Assembly (NCBI GenBank): GCA_964485635.1
Contig: CAZAJS010000070.1
Span: forward strand, 1-6,202
Reading direction: 5' to 3'
DNA: 6,202 nucleotides
Origin: CAZAJS01 sp964485635
GTDB taxonomy: Bacteria; Pseudomonadota; Gammaproteobacteria; Francisellales; Francisellaceae
In this document: positions 1 to 5,937 of the stretch, piece after piece
Numbering within the stretch: position 1 is the stretch's first letter
How the letters are laid out: every line of letters begins with the position of its first letter
The notes under the pieces: model-generated
Database searches by the model: none
What the model saw: only the letters and a program-made list of their open reading frames with translations
What the model was told of the DNA's origin: nothing
Translations under genes and position numbers: made by a program

Positions 1-728
1 TTGCTGCATTTGGTCCTTTAGATCCCATTATCAGCTCCCCGACTTACGGATCGATTACATCGACCCCAAAAGTCAGCTGGCAAAACTTTGACTTCATTGG
101 CACGCTTCAACGCCATTTTAAGCATTGGCATTTTGCATTTGATACTGATGTCAATGGCGCAGCACTGGCAGAATATTTATGGGGGTATCCTAACACGTGT
201 AACACTCTTGTTTATTTAACGATTGGCACTGGTATTGGCGGTGGGATTATCCACCACGGGAATCTACTTCATGGAGCAATGCATCCGGAATTAGGCCATT
301 TTTATTTGCCCCGACATCCACAAGATCAACACTTTCGTGGCTGTTGCCCTTATCATCAAGATTGCCTTGAAGGTCTGGCCTCTGGCACTGCCCTTCAACA
401 ACGTTGGCACGTTTCTAGCCCCAGCGCTTTACCGGCTGATCATATTGCCTGGGAAATCCAAGCCCATTATTTAGCCCATGCCATTGTAACTTATATGTGT
501 TGTTTTGCGCCTGATAAAATTATTTTAGGAGGTGGGGTTTCAAAACAACCACATTTAATTAATCAAGTGACCAATCGAGTCGGCCAGCTTGTTAATGGTT
601 ATTTATGCTATCCGGGGACAAATCACATCCAACACATGATTGCCCCAGCAAGTTTTAGCGATAACACAGGGGTTAAAGGCGCCCTTGCCTTAGCCCATAC
701 AATCAATCAAACAAAAGGAGACAAATGA
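1..728 (+). CDS. ROK-family fructokinase, 3' part (5' end outside window)
   Basis: This is a sugar kinase of the ROK family, most likely an ATP-dependent fructokinase making fructose-6-phosphate in the cytoplasm. The frame is open from base 3 to the TGA at 726-728 and gives 241 residues. Relatives are about 290-300 residues long, so roughly the first 50, with the N-terminal ATP-binding loop, are missing. Residue numbers here count from base 3. DTDVN (47-51) carries the likely catalytic Asp49. GTGIGGG (75-81) is the second glycine-rich ROK motif. HPELGH (94-99) followed by CPYHQDC (115-121) gives the zinc site, probably His99, Cys115, His118 and Cys121. Next come LEGLASG and the late ILGGGV motif. 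The CPYH form of the zinc site and the SPTYG segment near the start resemble Bacillus/Lactococcus fructokinases (GmuE/YdhR type) more than E. coli Mak; that comparison is from memory. It is followed by the cupin gene with a 1-base overlap. Family is certain; the exact sugar is inferred. Confidence 0.88.
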   Translation, partial: AAFGPLDPIISSPTYGSITSTPKVSWQNFDFIGTLQRHFKHWHFAFDTDVNGAALAEYLWGYPNTCNTLVYLTIGTGIGGGIIHHGNLLHGAMHPELGHFYLPRHPQDQHFRGCCPYHQDCLEGLASGTALQQRWHVSSPSALPADHIAWEIQAHYLAHAIVTYMCCFAPDKIILGGGVSKQPHLINQVTNRVGQLVNGYLCYPGTNHIQHMIAPASFSDNTGVKGALALAHTINQTKGDK

Positions 729-1087
729 TGAGTATTAATGAAACAGGACTTGTCTATGAACGTCCTTGGGGGACTTACCAAACACTGAATATCACTGATC
801 AAAGCCAAACAAAAGTCATCACTGTCACCCCTGGCGGGAGACTGTCTTTACAACGACATTTCAAACGTTCTGAACATTGGATCGTCACCCAAGGCATCGC
901 AACGATCACCATTGATGATCACTGCGCAGACTATCAAATTGGGCAACATGTCTTCATTCCTGTTGAATCCGTTCATCGTTTAGAAAATAAAACACAACAG
1001 CCCGTCAAAATTATCGAAGTCCAAATTGGCGATTACTTGGGAGAAGATGATATCGAACGTCTAGAGGATATTTACCAACGCATTTAA
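728..1087 (+). CDS. Single-domain cupin, probable mannose-6-phosphate isomerase (type II C-terminal-domain-like)
   Basis: A 119-residue cupin resembling the C-terminal isomerase domain of bifunctional mannose-1-phosphate guanylyltransferase/mannose-6-phosphate isomerase (ManC/AlgA type), without the nucleotidyltransferase domain. Family motifs in order: RPWGTY (12-17), PGGRLSLQRHFKRSEHW (35-51, with likely metal ligands Gln42, His44 and Glu49), IPVESVHRLEN (77-87, ligand His83), and EVQIGDYLGEDDIERLED (97-114). It probably interconverts fructose-6-phosphate and mannose-6-phosphate using a bound metal ion. Two ATGs sit in tandem at 725 and 728. The AAGGAG at 715-720 lies 4 bases before the first and 7 before the second, so 728 is preferred; starting at 725 adds one Met. 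The start overlaps the fructokinase TGA (TGATG), which suggests translational coupling. The product of the upstream kinase is the presumed substrate of this enzyme. Another sugar isomerase or epimerase role cannot be ruled out. Confidence 0.85.
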   Translation: MSINETGLVYERPWGTYQTLNITDQSQTKVITVTPGGRLSLQRHFKRSEHWIVTQGIATITIDDHCADYQIGQHVFIPVESVHRLENKTQQPVKIIEVQIGDYLGEDDIERLEDIYQRI

Positions 1088-1117
1088 CACAATACTTTGT
1101 TTTATTTCGATACAATG

Positions 1118-1193
1118 AGCTGTTTGCCGATTGATTGTCTTTTGATTGATGCTAACAGCTATGGAATATTAAAAAATCTGACTTTTCAATCGG
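1118..1193. repeat. Two interlocked inverted repeats in the convergent intergenic gap
   Basis: AGCTGTT (1118-1124) pairs with AACAGCT (1154-1160), and CCGATTGA (1127-1134) pairs with TCAATCGG (1186-1193). The left arm of the second repeat lies inside the loop of the first, so the two stems either exclude each other or form a pseudoknot. GATTGAT also occurs as a direct repeat at 1129-1135 and 1144-1150. Repeats of 7-8 bases in a gap of this size can arise by chance, so a function is not established. Confidence 0.35.
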
Positions 1194-1201
1194 TGGTCAA
1201 A
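1171..1201 (-). terminator. Candidate weak intrinsic terminator after the tRNA pair
   Basis: On the - strand, TTTGAC (1201-1196) can pair with GTCAGA (1182-1177), giving 6 base pairs including one G.U, with a 13-base loop. Six T's follow immediately (1176-1171). It lies about 48 bases beyond the 3' end of tRNA-Glu and is placed to end that transcript. The stem is short and A/T-rich and the loop is long, so it would be weak. No better terminator is visible for either strand in the gap. Confidence 0.35.
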
Positions 1202-1248
1202 GAAAGTTAAGATAACCGTGAATGATGAATTTAAAAAATAATGTAATA

Positions 1249-1324
1249 TGGTGTCCCCAAGGGGATTCGAACCCCTGTTGCCGCCGTGAAAGGGCGGTGT
1301 CCTAGGCCTCTAGACGATGGGGAC
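1249..1324 (-). tRNA. tRNA-Glu (anticodon UUC)
   Basis: A full 76-nt cloverleaf with encoded CCA. The acceptor stem is GTCCCCA/TGGGGAC, the anticodon stem CCGCC/GGCGG closes the loop CTTTCAC (anticodon TTC), and the T arm has AGGGG/CCCCT around TTCGAAT. The discriminator base is A, where the E. coli tRNA-Glu has G as I recall it. It is the second gene of a two-tRNA unit, 22 bases after tRNA-Ala. Confidence 0.97.
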
Positions 1325-1341
1325 AAACAAAAAAATTGTTT
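1325..1341 (-). other. A/T-only hairpin in the spacer between the two tRNAs
   Basis: The spacer reads AAACAA, five T's, TTGTTT on the transcribed strand, so it can form a 6-bp stem with a 5-base loop filling most of the 22-base gap between tRNA-Ala and tRNA-Glu. It has no G/C-rich stem and no separate T tract, so it is not a convincing terminator. A part in pre-tRNA processing is possible but is inference. Confidence 0.4.
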
Positions 1342-1346
1342 ATCGC

Positions 1347-1422
<76 letters not shown>

Positions 1423-1436
1423 GAAGCTTGTGAACA

Positions 1437-1465
1437 ATCATACGGGGGGTTAGGATTAATGTCAA
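1437..1465 (-). promoter_or_regulatory. Sigma70 promoter of the tRNA-Ala/tRNA-Glu unit, overlapping the udk stop codon
   Basis: The -35 box TTGACA (1465-1460) is a perfect consensus. A spacer of exactly 17 bases leads to the -10 box TATGAT (1442-1437), a 5/6 match. Transcription would start near 1430, leaving a leader of about 8 bases before the mature tRNA-Ala 5' end at 1422. The -35 box contains the TGA stop codon of udk (1464-1462), so no room is left for a udk terminator and readthrough from udk into the tRNAs is likely. Confidence 0.88.
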
Positions 1466-2154
1466 CAATTTTCTTTAATTTTTTGATGATTATTTTGAGA
1501 ATCCCGCTCATTAGCATCATTTAATAACTCTTTGACTTTAGATCGAATCAGGTCAATGGCAATTTTATTTTTACCACCATGCGGCACAATAATATCCGCA
1601 TAGCGTTTTGATGGTTCAATAAACTGCAAAAACATCGGACGAACCGTGTCTAAATATTGATTCACAACACTATCAACCGTCCGTCCTCGTTCCTCAATAT
1701 CACGCAACATACGTCGAATAAATGACAAATCTAATGGCGTATCCATGAAAATTTTAATATCCATCATGTCACGTAGCGCTGGATCCGTTAATAACATAAT
1801 CCCTTCAAGGATCAATACATTTGTTTTAGCACTCACCTCGACAAATTGATGTGGATCACGTCGATGTGTTGCATAATCATACACGGGCACGGCAATATCT
1901 TGATGGTTTGCTAAATCATTTAAATGCTTTTTTAACAAACCATGCTCAAAGGCATCCGGATGATCATAGTTTAACTTTTTTAAAGCCTCAGCCGGCAAAT
2001 GGCCATGATCTTTATAATAATGATCCTCAGAGATCACTGCAACACGCTCTGAATCAATTTCTGTTAATTCACTGACAATTGTGTTTGACAATAAACTTTT
2101 GCCTGATCCAGAGGCGCCGACAACACCAATAATCACCATTTCTTTATTTAACAT
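1462..2154 (-). CDS. udk: Uridine kinase (uridine/cytidine kinase)
   Basis: Phosphorylates uridine and cytidine to UMP and CMP in cytoplasmic pyrimidine salvage. The 230-residue protein has the P-loop GASGSGKS (13-20), EDHYYKD (43-49) with the likely catalytic Asp44, NYDHPDAFE (62-70), YDYATHRR (92-99), LILEGIMLL (114-122), and the arginine-rich lid RRMLRDIEERGRT (147-159) followed by PSKRYADIIVPHGG (181-194). It is some 15-20 residues longer than E. coli Udk (about 213). The extra part is a polar, Asn-rich tail after residue 211 that looks unstructured and ends in Cys. The ATG at 2154 has only a weak GGA 9 bases upstream, which fits translation following on from kdsA, whose stop lies 19 bases before. 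A second in-frame ATG at codon 6 is possible, but it lacks a clear ribosome site too. The stop codon lies within the -35 box of the tRNA promoter. Confidence 0.95.
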   Translation of the reverse strand: MLNKEMVIIGVVGASGSGKSLLSNTIVSELTEIDSERVAVISEDHYYKDHGHLPAEALKKLNYDHPDAFEHGLLKKHLNDLANHQDIAVPVYDYATHRRDPHQFVEVSAKTNVLILEGIMLLTDPALRDMMDIKIFMDTPLDLSFIRRMLRDIEERGRTVDSVVNQYLDTVRPMFLQFIEPSKRYADIIVPHGGKNKIAIDLIRSKVKELLNDANERDSQNNHQKIKENC

Positions 2155-2173
2155 GTATCTTGATCCAACCTAT

Positions 2174-3013
2174 CTATTTGACTTTATCTTCTAAAAAGGC
2201 TTGTGACTTAACTGCCTCATCTAACATTTTTAATTGTTGTAATAAGTTGGCCATTTGATCTAAAGGCCAAGCATTTGGCCCATCACTTAAAGCTTTATCT
2301 GGATTTGGATGGGTTTCCATAAACAGCCCGGATATGCCAGCAGCAATCGCACTACGTGCTAACACTGGAACAAACTCTCTTTGCCCACCCGAGCTTGTCC
2401 CTTGCCCACCTGGCAATTGAACAGAATGCGTTGCATCAAAAACAACGGGACAATCTGTTTGACGCATCACAGCTAATGAGCGCATATCTGAGACAAGATT
2501 GTTATACCCAAAACTAGCGCCACGCTCACAAACAAGAATATTATCATTGCCTGTCGCTTTAGCTTTATTGACAACCTGAGTCATATCCCAAGGCGCTAAA
2601 AATTGCCCCTTTTTGATATTCACCGGTAAGCCTTGCTGACAAACACGCGTAATAAAATTTGTCTGTCGGCATAAAAAAGCTGGCGTTTGTAAGACATCAA
2701 CAACACCAGCTACCTCTTGTAGCGGTGTGTCTTCATGCACATCCGTCAAGATCGGTACTCCGATTTGACGTTTGACTTCCTGTAAAATCCGCAGCCCTTC
2801 TTGCATCCCGGGCCCACGAAAACTTTGAGCCGAAGATCGATTCGCTTTATCAAATGAAGATTTATAGATAAAAGGAATGCCTAATTGATCTGTCATCGCC
2901 TTTAGTTGTCCGGCAGTATCAATGGCAAGTTGCTCAGACTCAATAACACATGGCCCAGCAATCAAAAAAAAGGGCTTTGACAGCCCTACTGGAAATGAAA
3001 GAAGTTGTTGCAT
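2174..3013 (-). CDS. kdsA: 2-dehydro-3-deoxyphosphooctonate aldolase (KDO-8-phosphate synthase), metal-dependent class
   Basis: Condenses phosphoenolpyruvate with arabinose-5-phosphate to KDO-8-phosphate, an early cytoplasmic step toward the KDO of LPS inner core. The 279 residues match the usual length. Family motifs are AGPCVIES (19-26), YKSSFDKANRSS (50-61), FRGPGM (65-70), DVHE (91-94), QTPAFLCRQT (109-118), KKGQFLAP (134-141), ERGASFGYNNLVSDMR (163-178), FDATHSVQLPGG (192-203) and METHPNP (232-238). Cys22, His196, Glu233 and Asp244 lie at a constant offset of 11 from the metal ligands of the Aquifex aeolicus enzyme (Cys11, His185, Glu222, Asp233, from memory). This makes it class II, while E. 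coli KdsA has Asn at the Cys position. AAGGAG lies 8 bases before the ATG. The gene follows erpA after 26 bases and precedes udk by 19, so it is probably part of the same operon. Confidence 0.97.
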   Translation of the reverse strand: MQQLLSFPVGLSKPFFLIAGPCVIESEQLAIDTAGQLKAMTDQLGIPFIYKSSFDKANRSSAQSFRGPGMQEGLRILQEVKRQIGVPILTDVHEDTPLQEVAGVVDVLQTPAFLCRQTNFITRVCQQGLPVNIKKGQFLAPWDMTQVVNKAKATGNDNILVCERGASFGYNNLVSDMRSLAVMRQTDCPVVFDATHSVQLPGGQGTSSGGQREFVPVLARSAIAAGISGLFMETHPNPDKALSDGPNAWPLDQMANLLQQLKMLDEAVKSQAFLEDKVK

Positions 3014-3039
3014 TAATCATGCTCCTTTTAAAATAACGC

Positions 3040-3378
3040 TTAAACAGAAAAGGACGAACCACACCCACAGGTTGTTTTCGCATTCGGATTACGAATCACA
3101 AAGTGCGCCCCTTCAATATCTTCTTTGTAATCAATATCAGCGCCCATTAAATACTGGAAGCTCATTGAATCAATTAATAAAGTCACCTCTTGATTAATAA
3201 CCCCCATATCATCATCTTTCGCCTCTTCATCAAAAGCAAACCCATACTGAAAGCCAGAACACCCCCCACCAGTGATATAAACACGAAGTTTTAAATCCGG
3301 GTTTTGCTCTTCTTGAATCAATTGTTTGACTTTTAACGCTGCGGCATCGGTAAAATTAACCGCGTCAGACTGGGTCAT
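3040..3378 (-). CDS. erpA: Iron-sulfur cluster insertion protein ErpA
   Basis: An A-type Fe-S carrier that delivers clusters to apoproteins; in E. coli these include the isoprenoid enzymes IspG and IspH. The 112 residues compare with 114 in E. coli. The motif LKLRVYITGGGCSGFQYGF (29-47) and the end NPNAKTTCGCGSSF (97-110) are characteristic and place the three cluster ligands at Cys40, Cys104 and Cys106. The N-terminal FTDAAALKVKQLI and the GGGCSGFQYGF context favour ErpA over IscA or SufA. The ATG shares four bases with the pnp stop (ATGA, 3378-3375), which indicates translational coupling. It also has its own AAGGAG (3391-3386), 7 bases upstream. The pnp-erpA-kdsA order differs from E. coli, where erpA stands apart from pnp and kdsA. 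Confidence 0.96.
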   Translation of the reverse strand: MTQSDAVNFTDAAALKVKQLIQEEQNPDLKLRVYITGGGCSGFQYGFAFDEEAKDDDMGVINQEVTLLIDSMSFQYLMGADIDYKEDIEGAHFVIRNPNAKTTCGCGSSFSV

Positions 3379-5462
3379 TTTTTATCTCCTTGTATTGGAA
3401 CTAACTTGATTTTCCCTTGACGATCAACATTTTGGACCATCACTTTCAGCGTTTGACCTTCTGAGAATTGTTGATTTTTCATTCCCATTGTCTCAAGATC
3501 TGCAAAACTAATCAGTCCATCTTTACCTGGAAGAATATTAACAAAAGCACCAAAATCAAGCACTTTAACAACTTTTCCATCATAAGCATCACCGACCTCT
3601 GCTGTTGCAGTTAAAGCTTCAACCTCTTTAACAGCCTTTTCAAGGGCGGTTTTATTTTTAGCAAAAATTTTAATTTCACCACTTTCATTAGTATCAACGG
3701 AAGCGCCCGTTCGCTCAGTAATACCACGGACGGTTGCCCCACCTTTACCAATGACATCTCGTATTTGCTCAGGAGCAACATTAATGATCCGAATCTGTGG
3801 AGCATGATCTGGCATTGTTTTCTTATACTCTGAAATTTGCTCATTCATGATCCCGAGAATGTGCAAACGTCCTTGTTTCGCTTGTGACAAGGCATTTGAT
3901 AAAATATCGCGGTTGATCCCTTGAATTTTAATATCCATCTGTAACGCTGTAATACCATACTGCGTTCCGGCAACTTTAAAGTCCATATCCCCAAGATGAT
4001 CTTCATCACCAAGAATATCGGACAAGACCGCATACTGATTGCCATCTTTGATCAAGCCCATGGCAATTCCAGCAACAGGTGCCGCAAGTGGCACACCTGC
4101 ATCCATCATTGACAAAGAAGCCCCACAGACTGTCGCCATTGAACTTGAACCATTTGACTCAGTAATCTCAGAAACACAACGAACAACAAACGGATAACGA
4201 TCTTCATTGGGAAACACAGCACTTGTCGCGCGTTTTGCTAAATTTGCATGCCCAATTTCACGCCGTTTAGGGGTCCCGATCATGCCACAGCTTCCTACGC
4301 AATACGGTGGGAAATTATAATGTAGCATATAACGACTATTATCGGTCCCATCCAGACTTTCTACTAATTGTGCATCACGATCACTGCCTAATACGGTCAC
4401 AACTAAGGCTTGAGTTTCACCTCGTGTGAATAACGCTGACCCATGAGCTTTAGGCAACACACCGACTTCCACATTAATCGGACGAATATCACGTGTCCCA
4501 CGCCCATCAATACGGGGGGTTCCTTCTAAGATGGCTTTGCGCACAATATCTTTTTCAATATCACTTAACGCATTTTCGATCTCACTGGCTTCTCGCTCTT
4601 GTGGATCTGATTCATCCGCGATAATCGCCTCAACAACCCGTTTGCGCAATTGGCTTAGGGTTTGCTCTCGCTGCTGTTTATCATGGACTTGATAAGCGGC
4701 TTTTAGCTCGCTGAAAAACTTTGATTTAATTTGAGATTTTAAAATTTTATCTTCTTGAACTGGTTCAAACGACCACTTTGGCTTCCCTGCTTTTGCCGCA
4801 AGATCTTCAATCGCTTGAATCATTGTCTGCATTTGTTGGTGTCCATATAAAATCGCACCAAGCATAACTTCTTCTGGTAAATTATTGGCTTCTGATTCAA
4901 CCATTAAAACAGCTTGTTGCGTTCCGGCAACAATTAAATCTAAATCAGATTCACTTTGAACAGATACTGATGGATTAATCACGTAGTCCCCATCAACAAA
5001 TCCAACACGCACTCCACCGATTGGCCCATCACATGGTAGGCCAGAGATTGCTAACGAGGCCGAAGCACCGATCAGCGCTAGCATATCAGCTGGGACGGCT
5101 GGATCATAAGACAAGACCGTTGCCACAATTTGGACTTCGTGATAAAACCCTTTTGGAAATAATGGACGGATCGGACGATCAATCAAACGTGAAACTAGCG
5201 TCTCATGTTCACTTGGTCGGCCTTCACGACGTAAAAACCCGCCAGGAACTTTACCTGCTGCATAAGCCTTTTCTTGGTAATTGACTGTCAGTGGGAAAAA
5301 GTCAGCATTTTGTTTAGGTTCCGGCATGGCCGTTGTCGTTACTAATACAACGGTATCACCTGATTGGACTTTCACAGCACCCGTCGCTTGACGTGCCATA
5401 CCACCTGTTTCTAAACTTACTTCATGTTTTCCAAGCTGAAAGACTTTTTTAAAAATTTTCAC
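3375..5462 (-). CDS. pnp: Polyribonucleotide nucleotidyltransferase (PNPase)
   Basis: A trimeric 3'-5' phosphorolytic exoribonuclease acting in mRNA and small-RNA turnover. Of 695 residues (711 in E. coli), the order is first RNase PH domain (about 1-145, with FFPLTVNYQEKAYAAG and RPIRPLFP), helical linker (about 235-310), and second RNase PH domain (about 312-545). The latter has PRIDGR, HGSALFTRGETQ, TPKRREIGHA (397-406), ESNGSSSMA and GDEDHLGDMDFK. Asp488, Asp494 and Lys496 correspond to the E. coli catalytic Asp486, Asp492 and Lys494. A KH domain with VIGKGG (570-575) and an S1 domain (about 624-690) follow. The S1 domain is divergent: it reads GLISFADL where GLVHISQI is usual, has Lys684 for the usual Arg, and ends almost at once without the usual C-terminal tail. 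The start is GTG, with AAAGGA 9 bases upstream. It lies 66 bases after rpsO, as in the classic rpsO-pnp pair, and overlaps erpA by 4 bases. I see no strong RNase III-type stem in the leader. Confidence 0.97.
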   Translation of the reverse strand: MKIFKKVFQLGKHEVSLETGGMARQATGAVKVQSGDTVVLVTTTAMPEPKQNADFFPLTVNYQEKAYAAGKVPGGFLRREGRPSEHETLVSRLIDRPIRPLFPKGFYHEVQIVATVLSYDPAVPADMLALIGASASLAISGLPCDGPIGGVRVGFVDGDYVINPSVSVQSESDLDLIVAGTQQAVLMVESEANNLPEEVMLGAILYGHQQMQTMIQAIEDLAAKAGKPKWSFEPVQEDKILKSQIKSKFFSELKAAYQVHDKQQREQTLSQLRKRVVEAIIADESDPQEREASEIENALSDIEKDIVRKAILEGTPRIDGRGTRDIRPINVEVGVLPKAHGSALFTRGETQALVVTVLGSDRDAQLVESLDGTDNSRYMLHYNFPPYCVGSCGMIGTPKRREIGHANLAKRATSAVFPNEDRYPFVVRCVSEITESNGSSSMATVCGASLSMMDAGVPLAAPVAGIAMGLIKDGNQYAVLSDILGDEDHLGDMDFKVAGTQYGITALQMDIKIQGINRDILSNALSQAKQGRLHILGIMNEQISEYKKTMPDHAPQIRIINVAPEQIRDVIGKGGATVRGITERTGASVDTNESGEIKIFAKNKTALEKAVKEVEALTATAEVGDAYDGKVVKVLDFGAFVNILPGKDGLISFADLETMGMKNQQFSEGQTLKVMVQNVDRQGKIKLVPIQGDKK

Positions 5463-5528
5463 AGCACAATATCCTTTATCGTTTTTTTCGTCATCACATC
5501 CATTATGGGTATTCAGAAAGACTTACGA

Positions 5529-5795
5529 TTAACGACGCAAGTCAAGTTCACTTAATAGCTCACGGTAGCGCGTGATATCTTTGCTCTTTAAATAGTCTAA
5601 CAATTTACGACGACGGCTAACCATGCGCAATAAACCACGGCGTGAATGAGCATCTTGCTTATGATCGGCAAAATGCGCTTGCAGGCCTTCAATTCGTGCT
5701 GTCAATAAAGCAATTTGAACTTCTGGGGATCCAGTATCACCATCTTGGCGCTGGAATTTTTCAATTACTTGTGCTTTTTTTTCGGTGCTAATCAT
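5529..5795 (-). CDS. rpsO: 30S ribosomal protein S15 (uS15)
   Basis: A primary binding protein of the 30S subunit that contacts 16S rRNA at a three-way junction and helps form bridges to the 50S subunit. The 88 residues compare with 89 in E. coli. Conserved segments are DTGSPEVQIALLTARI (20-35), HFADHKQDAHSRRGLLRMVS (41-60) and RRRKLLDYLKSKD (61-73), ending in LDLRR. The ATG has AGGAG (5806-5802) six bases upstream. The pairing of rpsO before pnp is widely conserved. E. coli S15 represses its own translation through a leader pseudoknot; I could not identify an equivalent fold in the roughly 50-base leader here. Confidence 0.98.
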   Translation of the reverse strand: MISTEKKAQVIEKFQRQDGDTGSPEVQIALLTARIEGLQAHFADHKQDAHSRRGLLRMVSRRRKLLDYLKSKDITRYRELLSELDLRR

Positions 5796-5851
5796 TTAAC
5801 GCTCCTGATTGTTGATTAATTTTATTTTGACCCACTTATTCAGTCTCTAAA

Positions 5852-5880
5852 AGGATACAATAGATCCGCCCTAACAGCAA
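5852..5880 (-). promoter_or_regulatory. Candidate sigma70 promoter for rpsO-pnp-erpA-kdsA-udk
   Basis: TTGCTG (5880-5875), a 17-base spacer, then TATCCT (5857-5852) form a moderate match (3/6 and 4/6) in the 142-base gap between xerD and rpsO. Transcription would start near 5845, giving a leader of about 50 bases. No other pair with good spacing stands out in the gap. The position and the need for a ribosomal-protein promoter support it more than the hexamers do. Confidence 0.45.
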
Positions 5881-5937
5881 GCACACCAATCAATTTGTTT
5901 AAATGATTCCTGGAGTGATACAACAAAAAAAATAAAC

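Noticed and set aside
1851..2075. 74-codon open frame on the + strand inside udk
   Set aside because: It lies antisense to a well-conserved uridine kinase and shows no family motif or convincing ribosome site.
2922..3197. 91-codon open frame on the + strand across the kdsA/erpA junction
   Set aside because: It is antisense to two clear genes and their junction, with no recognisable domain.
3611..4045. Two open frames on the - strand in another frame within pnp (77 and 66 codons)
   Set aside because: They fall within the intact PNPase reading frame, which is conserved throughout; these are shadows, not a frameshifted gene.
5021..5284. 87-codon open frame on the + strand inside pnp
   Set aside because: It is antisense to the conserved first RNase PH domain and has no protein-like motifs.
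5463..5528. Possible RNase III stem or terminator in the rpsO-pnp gap
   Set aside because: Only a short imperfect palindrome (about 5498-5510) and a run of A's on the transcribed strand are present; neither forms a stable stem, so nothing is called.
5919..5937. T-rich stretch after the xerD stop as an intrinsic terminator
   Set aside because: The T run has no G/C-rich inverted repeat before it, so it lacks the hairpin needed.
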